Positions 26,585 to 34,807 of a DNA stretch of 64,000 nt are shown piece after piece. The notes beneath the pieces are model-generated. The model was not told where the DNA came from. It saw only the letters and a list, made by a program, of their open reading frames with translations, and made no database searches. The position numbers were made by a program, and so were the translations under genes. The stretch's first letter is position 1. Each line of letters starts with the position of its first letter. Origin of the DNA: CAVRQM01 sp963723455 (GTDB lineage: Bacteria; Pseudomonadota; Alphaproteobacteria; Acetobacterales; Acetobacteraceae); NCBI GenBank assembly GCA_963723455.1, contig CAVRQM010000004.1, positions 124,001 through 188,000 on the forward strand, given 5' to 3'.

Positions 26585-28156
26585 ATGCCGATTGTCCAGC
26601 AGGGAAGCATCAACACGACGGCGCTGGTGGTGCCGGATCTGTATGTGCAGATCGTGCCGCCGCAGAATTTGTTGCTAAACGGCGTGCCGACCAATGTCGT
26701 GGGGGTGGTCGGCACGGCGAGTTGGGGGCCGATCGGTCAGCCGGTGATCCTGGCGACGATGGCCGACTACGCGCAGAACTTCGGAGCGGTCAATGCGCGC
26801 AAGTTCGACATGGGCACCGCGGTCGCCTGCGCGGTGCAGCAGGGCGCCAGCAATTTCCGCTGCGTGCGCGTGACCGACGGCACCGATACCGCGGCGAGCC
26901 TGAAGCTGCCGAATACCAGCGTGGTGCTGACGGCGCTGTACACCGGCACGCTGGGCAACCAGATCGGCGTGACGCTGGGCACCGGCAGCAAGGCAGGCAG
27001 CTGGCGGCTGACCGTGGGATTGCCCGGCCTGCCGCCCGAGGTGTTCGACAACATCCAGGGCAGCGGGGCCGGGTTCTGGGCCGCGCTCGCCGCCGCCGTC
27101 AATCAGGGCCAGGGGCCGCAGCGCGGCCCGTCGCAGCTCGTGGTGGTCAATGCGGGCGGCACCACCAGCGCGCCGGCGCCGCTCAGCGCCAGCTTCTCCA
27201 CCGGCAGCGCGGGCAGCGACGGCGCGGTCAACGTCACCGCCGCCACGCTGGTCGGCATCGATGTGCCGCCGCGGCACGGGATGTATGCGCTGCGCACCCA
27301 GGGTTGCAGCATCGGCTTGCTGGCCGACACCGATGACCCGACGCAATGGACCACGCAGGCGCAGTTCGGGCTGTCCGAGGGCCTGTACATGATTTTAGCC
27401 GGTCCCGCCGGCGACACCATCCAGAACGCGGTGGCGACCAAGGCCGCTGCGGGGCTGGACACCTATGCCGCCAAGCTGATGTTCGGCGACTGGATCTGGT
27501 GGAACGACCAAGCCAACCAGACGACCCGGCTGGTCAGCCCGCAGGGCTTCGTCGCCGGGCGGCTGGCCAACCTGTCGCCCGAGCAGAGCAGCCTGAACAA
27601 GCCGCTGTACAGCGTGGTCGGCACCCAGCTGTCCGGCCAGCCCGGCACCGGCCAGGCGACCACCTATTCCGCCGCCGATCTGGGCGTGCTGCTGCAGGCC
27701 GGTATCGACGTGATCGCCAACCCGCAGCCGGGCGGCACATTCTGGGGGGTGCGCGGCGGCCACAATTCCAGCAGCAGCGCCGCGGTCGATGGCGACAACT
27801 ACACTCGCCTGACCAACTACATCGCCGCCACGCTGGCCGCCGGCATGGGGCAGTATGTCGGCGAGGTCATCACCGCCAGCCTGTTCCGCCGCATCCGTGC
27901 CACGCAGCTGTCGTTCCTGCAGGCGATGCTGGGGCAGGGCCTGCTCGGCAGCACCGACGGCAGCCTGCCGTTCAGCGTGGTCTGCGACACCTCCAACAAC
28001 CCGCCGAGCCGCACAGGGCTGGGTTACGTGCAGTCGGACGCGCAGATCCAATACCAGGCCATCAACGAGAAGTTCATCGTCAACATCGAGGGCGGCCAGA
28101 CCGTGCAGGTGCAGCTGCAGACGCTGCCGAACACGCCTGGCGGCCTGTCGGCCTGA
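26585..28156 (+). CDS. Contractile tail sheath protein
   Basis: Forms the contractile outer tube of the tail. 523 residues, normal for the family. The N-terminus (PQNLLLNGVPTNVVGVVGTASWGPIGQP) and the conserved C-terminal domain (FWGVRGGHNSSSS onward to VNIEGGQTVQVQLQTLPNTPGG) follow the phage sheath pattern, with the surface-exposed middle domain between ~residues 110 and 300. The C-terminal domain donates strands to neighbours in the assembled sheath. A strong GAGGAGG site precedes ATG 26585. Next in order is the tail tube gene, the standard sheath-tube pair. Confidence 0.93.
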   Translation: MPIVQQGSINTTALVVPDLYVQIVPPQNLLLNGVPTNVVGVVGTASWGPIGQPVILATMADYAQNFGAVNARKFDMGTAVACAVQQGASNFRCVRVTDGTDTAASLKLPNTSVVLTALYTGTLGNQIGVTLGTGSKAGSWRLTVGLPGLPPEVFDNIQGSGAGFWAALAAAVNQGQGPQRGPSQLVVVNAGGTTSAPAPLSASFSTGSAGSDGAVNVTAATLVGIDVPPRHGMYALRTQGCSIGLLADTDDPTQWTTQAQFGLSEGLYMILAGPAGDTIQNAVATKAAAGLDTYAAKLMFGDWIWWNDQANQTTRLVSPQGFVAGRLANLSPEQSSLNKPLYSVVGTQLSGQPGTGQATTYSAADLGVLLQAGIDVIANPQPGGTFWGVRGGHNSSSSAAVDGDNYTRLTNYIAATLAAGMGQYVGEVITASLFRRIRATQLSFLQAMLGQGLLGSTDGSLPFSVVCDTSNNPPSRTGLGYVQSDAQIQYQAINEKFIVNIEGGQTVQVQLQTLPNTPGGLSA

Positions 28157-28170
28157 GGAGGGAATCCAGC

Positions 28171-28605
28171 ATGTCGGGTAGCACGAATGCCTTTTCCGTT
28201 GGCAGGGACTGCCAGCTTGTCGTCATCGGCCCGTCCGGCCGCATCGACCTCACCCACGTCACCGGTTTCGAGTGCCGGCAGGTGACCGCACCCGTACGCA
28301 TCGACCGCATCGACGGCGTGCAGCTTGCCGCCGAGCTGCCGAAAGGCTGGGACGGAAGTTTCGAGCTGGAGCGCGGATCCTCGGTCGTCGAGGAGTTCGT
28401 CGCCGGCCTGGAGGCGCAGTACTACGCGGGCGCCGCGCTGACGCAATCGACGCTGTACCAATACATCAACGAGGTGGACGGCAGCACCAGCACGTTCCAG
28501 TTCCAAAGCGTCGTGTTCAAGCTGGCGCAGGCCGGCAGCTGGCGCGGCGACGCCAGCGTCAAGCAGCGGCTGGAGTTCTACGCATCGCAGCGCGCGAGCG
28601 TCTGA
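28171..28605 (+). CDS. Phage tail tube protein
   Basis: 144 residues, starting at ATG 28171 after GGAGGGAATCC. It is a compact beta-rich protein: VTGFECRQVTAPVRIDRIDG, LPKGWDGSFELERGSSVVEEFV and YINEVDGSTSTFQFQSVVFKLAQAG follow the tube-protein pattern of Mu-like phages of this group. It makes the inner tail tube that is driven into the host on contraction. It directly follows the sheath gene, and its TGA overlaps the ATG of the chaperone gene by one base. Confidence 0.88.
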   Translation: MSGSTNAFSVGRDCQLVVIGPSGRIDLTHVTGFECRQVTAPVRIDRIDGVQLAAELPKGWDGSFELERGSSVVEEFVAGLEAQYYAGAALTQSTLYQYINEVDGSTSTFQFQSVVFKLAQAGSWRGDASVKQRLEFYASQRASV

Positions 28606-28946
28606 TGCAGTCGCCGTCCGCACAGGTTATGGCCGCCGCCTCGGCGGCGCGCGAGGTCGTCGATGCGCTCGGCCGCCGGCTGGCGCTGCGACGGTTGAGC
28701 GCGCTGGACCGGCTACGGCTGTTCAAGGCGGCGGGGCCGGCGCTGGCCGGCAACGCCGGCTGGATCGGCTTGGCGACGCTGGCGGTCAGCGTCTCGGCGA
28801 TCGACGACGTGCCGGTGCCCGCACCGGGGACCGAGGCGCAGATCGAGGCGCTGGTCGCGCGGCTGAGCGACGCGGGACTGGCGGCGGTCGCGGCGGCGCT
28901 TGCCGCAGCCGCGGCAGAGGCCGCGCCGGCCGACGTAAAAAACTGA
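28605..28946 (+). CDS. Tail assembly chaperone, short (G) product
   Basis: 113 residues, mostly helical and Ala-rich (residues ~60-110 nearly all Ala, Val, Glu, Leu), ending PADVKN at TGA 28944-28946. It follows the tube gene with TGATG coupling and precedes the tape-measure candidate, the fixed position of tail chaperones in contractile and long non-contractile phages. It is expected to coat the tape measure during tube assembly. The last codons carry a perfect slip site from which a longer product would be made. Confidence 0.8.
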   Translation: MQSPSAQVMAAASAAREVVDALGRRLALRRLSALDRLRLFKAAGPALAGNAGWIGLATLAVSVSAIDDVPVPAPGTEAQIEALVARLSDAGLAAVAAALAAAAAEAAPADVKN

Positions 28947-29116
28947 GCCGGCATCCCGACCTGGTCGATAGCCTGTTCCTGGTGCGGAACGGGGTGCCGT
29001 TCGACGTCGCCTTTGCGCTGCCGCAGGACGAGCGCGCGGCGTGGGTGATCGCACTGGGAACCCTGGACGGACGCCGGTTCGATTTCGCGCAATGGCGATG
29101 GGAGGAGCGCAAGTGA
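28605..29116 (+). CDS. Tail assembly chaperone, -1 frameshifted (G-T) product
   Basis: Same start as the short chaperone. At the heptamer 28937-28943 a -1 slip leads into an open frame of 57 codons beginning LSRHPDLVDSLFLVRNGVPF and ending at TGA 29114-29116, giving about 170 residues. The extension is charged, with a clear protein-like composition and the codon use of its neighbours, and is otherwise without a start codon of its own. The stop overlaps the GTG of the following gene (GTGA). In lambda-like and Mu-like phages the equivalent extension binds the tube protein while the common part binds the tape measure. Confidence 0.8.
28937..28943 (+). promoter_or_regulatory. -1 ribosomal frameshift slip site A AAA AAC
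   Basis: The zero frame reads GTA AAA AAC TGA, so the heptamer is in the correct X XXY YYZ phase and is followed directly by the zero-frame stop, which would pause the ribosome. AAA AAC permits near-perfect re-pairing of both tRNAs one base back. Sequence after it is GC-rich and could fold, though no single hairpin stands out. Confidence 0.8.
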
Positions 29117-30123
29117 GCGAGGCCGCAATGCCGGAGCCGGCGGATAGCGACCCGGCGAGTGTCGGCTTCGCGTTGCTGATGACCGATGCCGAGGCGGCGA
29201 TCACCGCTGCCGCCGAGGAAATCGCGGGCTTGGCGCGCATCGTGCAGCAGGCGCCGGGCAACGCCTCGGCCACGGCGCCCCCGCCGGGCGCGGCCGCCGC
29301 GGCGCGTCCGCCGGCCGTGAAAGATGCGCTGCCGGTCTCAGCGCCTGGCGGAACCCGGATTGCCGCGACGGCCGCGGCGACGGGCGCGCCGACCGTGCGG
29401 GCCGCGGATCGGCCGACGGCTGTGGCCATCGCGCCGCTCGATCGGCATCGCCCGGCTGCGGCGATCGGTGCTGCCCCGCAGATGCGCGAGCCCGCGGCGC
29501 GGGTCGCGCTTGCGCAATCACCGGAAAGGTTCGGACGGGGTGGACCCGGCCCGACACAATCGGCCGCGTCGCTTGCCGGGCGCTCTCTTGCAGTCGCGTC
29601 ATTGCGGCCGGCGGCGACGGAGCGATCAGCCGACAGCATGTCATTGCCGGCGCCGGCCGTGGTGCCGCCGCCGCCGCGACCGATGGCCGAGTTGCCGCAG
29701 CCGGCCGCCTTTGCAATCGCGCCAGGGATGGGCCAGGCCGAAGGATCGCCTGCGCCGCTGCCCCCGCGGCCGTCCGAGGCGATGGCGCCCGCCCTGCCCT
29801 TGATGCCGGCGGCGCCAGCGCCATCCGATGCCGCGCCGGACTCGCCTGCGCAGTCGCCCGCCGCCCCGCTCGCCCCGGCCGAGCGCCCCGACCGCAGCCT
29901 TGCCCCGAGCGGGCCGGTCCCGGCCGGCGGAGAGGCGGCATCGGTCCAGCGGTTGTCGCAGGACGCGGCGCCGACGCATGGCGACGTGTTCCTGGACGGC
30001 GTGCGCGTCGGCCATTGGATGTCCGACGCCCTGGCGCGCGCCGCCGGCGGCCCGGCGCGCGGCAGCACCGCGTACGATCCACGCATGGGGCCGCGCTGGC
30101 CTGGCGCGCTGCAGGGGCAATGA
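29113..30123 (+). CDS. Candidate tape-measure/tail-length protein, short and Pro/Ala-rich
   Basis: 336 residues if started at GTG 29113, which overlaps the chaperone extension stop; ATG 29128 is the other possible start. Apart from a short helical start (~20-50) and an ordered C-terminus (GDVFLDGVRVGHWMSDALARAAGG), the protein is low complexity: Pro, Ala and Arg make up most of residues 50-280. It sits where the tape measure belongs, and no larger candidate exists. Ordinary tape measures are 600 or more residues of helix with hydrophobic patches, so this would be unusually short and unusual in composition. A tail-tip or fusion protein is the alternative. Confidence 0.55.
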   Translation: MSEAAMPEPADSDPASVGFALLMTDAEAAITAAAEEIAGLARIVQQAPGNASATAPPPGAAAAARPPAVKDALPVSAPGGTRIAATAAATGAPTVRAADRPTAVAIAPLDRHRPAAAIGAAPQMREPAARVALAQSPERFGRGGPGPTQSAASLAGRSLAVASLRPAATERSADSMSLPAPAVVPPPPRPMAELPQPAAFAIAPGMGQAEGSPAPLPPRPSEAMAPALPLMPAAPAPSDAAPDSPAQSPAAPLAPAERPDRSLAPSGPVPAGGEAASVQRLSQDAAPTHGDVFLDGVRVGHWMSDALARAAGGPARGSTAYDPRMGPRWPGALQGQ

Positions 30124-30127
30124 AGCC

Positions 30128-30817
30128 ATGAGCGGATTGTTCCTCGGCCCGGTCACATTCGAGCAGTTCGAGGTGCCCGGCCGGATCGTGTTCGGCGGCC
30201 GGCAACGCGCGGCGATCCACAACCTGCCGGGCGGCGGGCGGGTGATCGATGCGATGGGTCGCGACGACGCGCCGCTGGTCTGGAGCGGCACGTTCAGCGG
30301 CCCGTCGGCGGCGAGCCGGGCGCTGCAGCTCGACCTGATGCGCGCGCAGGGCCTCGCCTGGCCGCTGGCATGGGATGTGTTCGCCTACAGCGTCGTGGTG
30401 AGCGAGTTCTCCGCCAGCTACGAGCGCGCCAACTGGATCCCGTACCGGATCGTGTGCAGCGTGGTCGTGGACGAGACGGCGACGCTGCCGCTGGCCGCGC
30501 TCTCGCTGGTGCAATCGGTGCAGGCCGATCTCGGCGTTGCCACGTCGCTCGCCGGGGTGGACCTTTCGGCCGCCGGCGCGGCGCTGTCCGGACCCGGCGC
30601 GCTGGTCGCCGGCAGTTCCGGCCACGCAGCGGCGACGGCGAGCCTGCAGTTGGCATCGGCCGGCATCGCGACCCAGCTTGCCATGAACGGAAGCGTGCTG
30701 GGCGGCGACGCGGATTTCGCGGGCATCGCGGCGGCAGCGCAGCAATCCGCGCAACTCGCGGCGGCGCAGGGCTTCGTGCGGCGCGCGCAGTCCAACCTTG
30801 CCAGCATCGGGAGCTGA
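30128..30817 (+). CDS. Tail/baseplate hub-associated protein
   Basis: 229 residues. The N-terminal half is beta-rich (FLGPVTFEQFEVPGRIVFGG, PLVWSGTFSGPSAASRALQL, WIPYRIVCSVVVDE) and resembles the protein encoded just before LysM-like tail genes in Mu/PBSX-type clusters; the C-terminal half is Ala/Ser-rich and helical. It lies between the tape-measure candidate and the gpX-like gene, fitting a connector between tail tube and hub. No named domain is recognised with confidence. ATG 30128 follows the previous stop by four bases. Confidence 0.6.
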   Translation: MSGLFLGPVTFEQFEVPGRIVFGGRQRAAIHNLPGGGRVIDAMGRDDAPLVWSGTFSGPSAASRALQLDLMRAQGLAWPLAWDVFAYSVVVSEFSASYERANWIPYRIVCSVVVDETATLPLAALSLVQSVQADLGVATSLAGVDLSAAGAALSGPGALVAGSSGHAAATASLQLASAGIATQLAMNGSVLGGDADFAGIAAAAQQSAQLAAAQGFVRRAQSNLASIGS

Positions 30818-30819
30818 GC

Positions 30820-31005
30820 GTGCAGACAATCGAGACCGCCGGCGGCAACCTGTTCCAAATCGCCGCGCAGCGACTGGGCGACGCGACGCAATGGTTGCGC
30901 ATCGCGCAACTGAACGGCCTGTCCGACCCGCTCCTGAGCGGGGTGGCGAGCCTGCTGCTGCCGCCCGTCGATCCGGCTGCCGGAGGCGGCATTGCCCAGC
31001 AATGA
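30820..31005 (+). CDS. Tail protein X-like (LysM-type) small protein
   Basis: 61 residues from GTG 30820. The sequence GGNLFQIAAQRLGDATQWLRIAQLNGL followed by LLLPP is a short LysM-like fold as in P2 gpX and its relatives. It comes just before the gpD-like gene, as in P2, and overlaps that gene by 14 bases. LysM-type tail proteins probably fasten the hub to the tube or touch peptidoglycan. GAGCTGAGC before the start gives a weak ribosome site. Confidence 0.75.
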   Translation: MQTIETAGGNLFQIAAQRLGDATQWLRIAQLNGLSDPLLSGVASLLLPPVDPAAGGGIAQQ

Positions 31006-32056
31006 CCTGATCCGCGCGCCGCTGCTGCTGGTGCTGGCCGACGGCGTTCCGGTCCAGGGCGCGCTCGGCGCGCATGTCAACGCCACGGGCACCCATAGCT
31101 GCGACGACTTCTCCGTCGCCGTCTCGCTGTCCGCCGACCCGGCGCGCGGCGCGGCGTTCTGGGCAAACGCCGCGACCATCCTGCTTGATGTGCAGGTCAG
31201 CATCGGGTCCGGCTTCACAAGCCTGGTGCAGGGCTATGTGGACAGCGTCAGCATCAACCCACTGCGCGGCGAGGCGCAGGTGTCGGGGCGGGACCGTTCC
31301 GCCGCACTGATCGAGGCGCGCACGCAGGAGACGTTCGCCAATCGCACCGCAAGCGAGATCGCGACGCTGCTGGCCGGACGGCACGGGTTGAGCGCGCAGG
31401 CGCAGGCCACGACGACGCCGGTCGGCCGCTATTGGCAGTTGGAGCATGATCGCATCACGCTCGACCAGTTCAGCCGGGCGACGACTGAGTGGGATTTGCT
31501 GGTCGGGCTGGCGGAGCGCGAGGGGTTCGACATCTGGGTCAGCGGCAGCACGCTGTATTTCAAGCCGCCGCAGGCGAGCGCCTCGCCGGGCGCGACATTG
31601 CGTCCCGTCGCCACGCCGAACGGGCCGGCCAATATCGAATCGCTGCGCATGGAGCGGTCACTGACCCTGGCCGGCGATCTGACCGTCACCGTCAAAAGCT
31701 GGAACAGCCGCATGGCGCAGGGCTTCTCGCAATCGGCCAGCACGGCGTCCTCGCCGCAGGGGTCGCAGGCGGCGCGGCAATTCAGCTTCGTGCTGCCGAA
31801 CCTGACGCCGGACGTGGCGCTGCAGATCGCGCAGCGCCGGCTGGATGAGCTGTCCCGGCATGAGCGCGTCATCACCGCGGAGATGCCGGGCGAGCTGCTG
31901 CTGGGCGCGCACAGTCCGGTGGCGCTGGAGGGCACCGACACTGCGTTCGACCAGACATACCGCATCGACGAGCTGGCGCGCGGCATCGACGCGCGGCACG
32001 GCTTCCGGCAGACGGTGCGCGCGCGCAACGTCTCGGCCGATGTTTCGGTGCACTGA
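30992..32056 (+). CDS. Baseplate hub protein, gpD-like (late control D family)
   Basis: 354 residues. Resembles P2 gpD, Mu gp44 and T4 gp27, the trimeric hub that carries the spike; related to the N-terminal part of VgrG. Visible patterns: GYVDSVSINPLRGEAQVSGRDRS, YWQLEHDRITLDQF, and the C-terminal QRRLDELSRHERVITAEMPGE. The start is TTG 30992 with GGAGGCGG upstream. The next gene, encoding the spike (gpV), starts at this gene's final base (TGATG). Both lie in the conserved X-D-V order of P2-like baseplates. Confidence 0.87.
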   Translation: MPSNDLIRAPLLLVLADGVPVQGALGAHVNATGTHSCDDFSVAVSLSADPARGAAFWANAATILLDVQVSIGSGFTSLVQGYVDSVSINPLRGEAQVSGRDRSAALIEARTQETFANRTASEIATLLAGRHGLSAQAQATTTPVGRYWQLEHDRITLDQFSRATTEWDLLVGLAEREGFDIWVSGSTLYFKPPQASASPGATLRPVATPNGPANIESLRMERSLTLAGDLTVTVKSWNSRMAQGFSQSASTASSPQGSQAARQFSFVLPNLTPDVALQIAQRRLDELSRHERVITAEMPGELLLGAHSPVALEGTDTAFDQTYRIDELARGIDARHGFRQTVRARNVSADVSVH

Positions 32057-32571
32057 TGCAGCGTTTCCTGAACGCGCTGAAGGCGCATGCGGCGGCGCTG
32101 GACCAGGGCGCGGCGCAGGCGCGGTTCGCGACGGTGACCAGCGTCGACACGTCGCGCCCCGCGGCGCGCGTCGCGCTGCAGCCGGAGGGCGTCATCACCG
32201 GCTGGCTGCCGATCCTGAGCCTGTGGGTCGGCAATGGCTGGGGCATGGCCTGTCCGCCGGCAACCGGCGACCAGGTGCTAGTGATCGCGCAGGAGGGCGA
32301 CAGCGATCACGGCGTGATCGTCGGCCGGGCCTGGAGCGATCAGGCGCGCGCCGTGGCCGCCCCGGTCGGCGAGTTCTGGCTGGTGCATCGGTCCGGCAGC
32401 TTCATCAAGCTGCAGAATGACGGGACCATCCAGATGCAGGGCGACCTGCACGTGAGCGGCGACATCTACGACCGCATCGGCAGCCTGAACCGGCTGCGCC
32501 AGCACTACGACATGCACACTCACAGCGACCCGCAGGGCGGCCAGGTGTCGTCGCCCGATCCGCAGGACTGA
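32056..32571 (+). CDS. Baseplate spike protein, gpV-like
   Basis: 171 residues. The N-terminal OB-fold barrel (VTSVDTSRPAARVAL, GDQVLVIAQEGDSDHGVIVG) is followed by a beta-helical stem (DGTIQMQGDLHVSGDI) and a C-terminal MHTHSD, matching the HxH metal-binding apex of P2 gpV/Mu gp45 spikes, where histidines of the trimer hold an iron ion. It would pierce the outer membrane when the sheath contracts. Spikes of P2 are ~210 residues; this is shorter but complete. Confidence 0.88.
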   Translation: MQRFLNALKAHAAALDQGAAQARFATVTSVDTSRPAARVALQPEGVITGWLPILSLWVGNGWGMACPPATGDQVLVIAQEGDSDHGVIVGRAWSDQARAVAAPVGEFWLVHRSGSFIKLQNDGTIQMQGDLHVSGDIYDRIGSLNRLRQHYDMHTHSDPQGGQVSSPDPQD

Positions 32572-32591
32572 GCACAGGACGGAGCACATCC

Positions 32592-32963
32592 TTGCCCGAC
32601 ATTTTCCACCAGTTCGGCTCGGACCTGCTGGCCAGCCCGGCCGGCGACGTCGCGGCGGTGGATCAGCCGACGCTCGGGCAGCAACGCGTGCTGCGCCGCC
32701 TGCTGACCAACCCCGGCGACTACATCTGGCAACTTGGCTACGGCGCGGGGCTGGCGCAGTTCGTGGGCCAACCGGTCGATGCGGCGCGCATCCAGGGCGT
32801 GATCCGCAGCCAGATCTTCCGCGAAGCCGCGGTCGCGCGCTCACCGGAGCCGCAGATCAGCGTGCAGGCCGGGCAATCCGGCGAGGTGTTCGTGACGATC
32901 GTCTATACCGATGCGCCGAGCGGGCAGACGCAGGTGCTGGGTTTCAGCGTGGGGGGCGCGTGA
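32592..32963 (+). CDS. Baseplate wedge protein, gpW/gp25-like
   Basis: 123 residues from TTG 32592, with PDIFHQFGSDL at the start and TLGQQRVLRRLLTNPGDYIWQLGYG, which is the pattern of gp25/gpW wedge proteins in this phage group, including the conserved Pro-Gly after the Arg-rich helix. The C-terminal strands (EVFVTIVYTDAPSG) fit. The family starts sheath polymerisation at the baseplate. It follows the spike gene and shares its stop region with the gpJ ATG (TGATG). Confidence 0.75.
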   Translation: MPDIFHQFGSDLLASPAGDVAAVDQPTLGQQRVLRRLLTNPGDYIWQLGYGAGLAQFVGQPVDAARIQGVIRSQIFREAAVARSPEPQISVQAGQSGEVFVTIVYTDAPSGQTQVLGFSVGGA

Positions 32964-34087
32964 TGCAACTGCCGCTGCAGAATTTCTCCACGCTGGTCGG
33001 CAACGCCGCCGCCGCGGTGCAGGGGGCAGCGGCGCAGCTGCTCGACCTGTCGGTGGGCAGCGCGCTGCGCGCCGTGCTGGAAGCCAGCGCCAGCGTCTCG
33101 CTCTGGCTGCAATGGCTGATCGTGCTGGTGCTGCAGACCACGCGCGCCGCCACCAGCACCGGGCCGGACCTGGATAGCTGGATGGCCGATTTCACGCTCG
33201 CGCGCCTGCCGGCCTCGGCAGCGGCGGGACAGGTGCAGTTCTCCCGCTTCGCGCCGGGCGCATCGGCGCTGGTGCCGGTCGGAACGCCGGTGCGAACGGC
33301 TGACGGCTCGCAGACCTTCGCGGTCATCGCCGATCCGACCGATCCCGCTTGGCAGGCAGCGTTGAACGGCTATCTGGTGGCAGCCGGCGTGGCGGGCATC
33401 AGCGTGCCGGTGCAGGCACTCGTCGCGGGCAGCCCCGGCAACGTGCGGGCCGGCAGCATCACGCTGATCGCCGCCGCGATTTCCGGCGTCGATACCGTGG
33501 CCAATGCGCAGCCGATGGCCGGCGGCCTGGATGCAGAGAGCGACGCGGCGTTGCGGGCGCGCTTCCAGCTGTTCCTGCCGTCGCTGTCGCGCGGCACGAG
33601 GCTGGCGATCGGCGCCGCGGTGCTGTCGACGCAGCAGGGTCTCGGCTACTGGATCACCGAGAACGCCGTCGCGACCGGCGGGGCCTTGGTGGGAAGTTTC
33701 GTCGTCACCGTCGATGACGGCACCGGAAGCCCGCCGCTTTCCGTGCTCACCGCGGCGGCCAATGCGATCGAGGCGGTGCGTCCGGTCGGCACCAGCTTCG
33801 CCGTGCAGCCGCCCACCGTGCTCGACGTGCCGATTAGCCTCGGCGTGGTGGCGCTGACGGGCTACGATCACGGCGCGGTTGCGGCTGCGGTGGCGGCGTC
33901 GGTGAACGGCTTCGTCAACGCGCTGCCGATCGGCGCGGGGCTGCCGTACACGCGGCTGCTGCAGGTCGCCTACGATGCCTCGCCGGGGGTGGGCAATGTC
34001 ACCGGCCTGCTGGTCGGCAACGGCGTGGCCGACATCGGCGGCGGCTCGGGCAGCGTCATCAAGACCGCCAGCGTGACGGTGAGCTGA
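32963..34087 (+). CDS. Baseplate protein gpJ (baseplate J-like family)
   Basis: 374 residues. The family pattern is clear: an N-terminal helical section (LDLSVGSALRAVLEASASVSLWLQ), GPDLDSWMADFTLARLPASAA, then VPVGTPVRTADGSQTF and VPVQALVAGSPGNVRAGSITL, and GGLDAESDAALRARFQLF. gpJ (T4 gp6-like) builds the wedge ring that dilates at contraction. The ATG at 32963 is chosen over the GTG three bases earlier because of the one-base overlap with the W stop. It is followed two bases later by the gpI-like gene. Confidence 0.92.
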   Translation: MQLPLQNFSTLVGNAAAAVQGAAAQLLDLSVGSALRAVLEASASVSLWLQWLIVLVLQTTRAATSTGPDLDSWMADFTLARLPASAAAGQVQFSRFAPGASALVPVGTPVRTADGSQTFAVIADPTDPAWQAALNGYLVAAGVAGISVPVQALVAGSPGNVRAGSITLIAAAISGVDTVANAQPMAGGLDAESDAALRARFQLFLPSLSRGTRLAIGAAVLSTQQGLGYWITENAVATGGALVGSFVVTVDDGTGSPPLSVLTAAANAIEAVRPVGTSFAVQPPTVLDVPISLGVVALTGYDHGAVAAAVAASVNGFVNALPIGAGLPYTRLLQVAYDASPGVGNVTGLLVGNGVADIGGGSGSVIKTASVTVS

Positions 34088-34089
34088 GC

Positions 34090-34761
34090 ATGACCGGCGA
34101 TCAGACCGACATGGCGGCCCGGCTGCGCGCGGTGCTGCCGAACCGCTGGTTCCCCGACAGCACGCCGATCCTGGACGGGCTGCTCGCCGGCATCGGCCAG
34201 GCTGCGGCGTTCGTCTATTCGCTGCTGAGCTTTGTCCGGCTGCAAACTCGCATCGGCACGGCGACCGACGGCTGGCTGGATCTGGTGGCGCAGGACTGTT
34301 TCGGCGCGCGGCTGGTGCGCAGGCTGGGCGAGACGGACGCGTCGCTGCGCGCGCGCATCTTCCTCGAACTGCTGCGGCCGCGGGTGACCCGTGCCGCCCT
34401 TGTCAAGCAGATCGTCGATCTGACCGGCAACCAACCGGAGGTGTTCGAGCCGACGCGGCCGGCGGACACCGGATGCTGGGGCGCGTTCGTCAGCTATGGC
34501 GGCGCCGGGGCAGCGGGCGCCGGCGGCTGGGGCAGTCTCGGCCTGCCGTTCCAGTGCTTCGTCACGGTCCGCCGTCCGGTCAGCGGCGGGGTCGCGAGCG
34601 TCGCCTGCTACGGCGGCGGACCCGGCGCTTACGGCCTTGGCGCCATCGAATACGCCGATGCGGCGGTGGTCACCGGATCGGCGGTGGATGCCGAGATCAT
34701 GGCCGCGATCGCCGGCGTGCTGCCGGCCTGCGGCATCGCCTGGACCCGCATCACCGCCTGA
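34090..34761 (+). CDS. Baseplate/tail protein gpI-like
   Basis: 223 residues. The N-terminal part (LRAVLPNRWFPDSTPILDGLLAGI, TATDGWLDLVAQDCFGARL, LRARIFLELLRPRVTRAALV) resembles the YmfQ/gpI family that connects the baseplate to fibres. The C-terminal part is Gly/Ala-rich (FVSYGGAGAAGAGGWGSLG) with further short strands. Position after gpJ and before the fibre genes is standard. The protein is a little longer than P2 gpI. Confidence 0.8.
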   Translation: MTGDQTDMAARLRAVLPNRWFPDSTPILDGLLAGIGQAAAFVYSLLSFVRLQTRIGTATDGWLDLVAQDCFGARLVRRLGETDASLRARIFLELLRPRVTRAALVKQIVDLTGNQPEVFEPTRPADTGCWGAFVSYGGAGAAGAGGWGSLGLPFQCFVTVRRPVSGGVASVACYGGGPGAYGLGAIEYADAAVVTGSAVDAEIMAAIAGVLPACGIAWTRITA

Positions 34762-34807
34762 CCGCTGCTTGCGCGCCCTTTTTCCGCGATCATCCAACGA
34801 GGATTTC

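Noticed and set aside
26585..28156. Tail genes as a free contractile injection system (tailocin or PVC-type)
   Set aside because: Terminase, portal, scaffold-like and capsid genes sit in the same operon and look complete, so a DNA-carrying particle is more likely.
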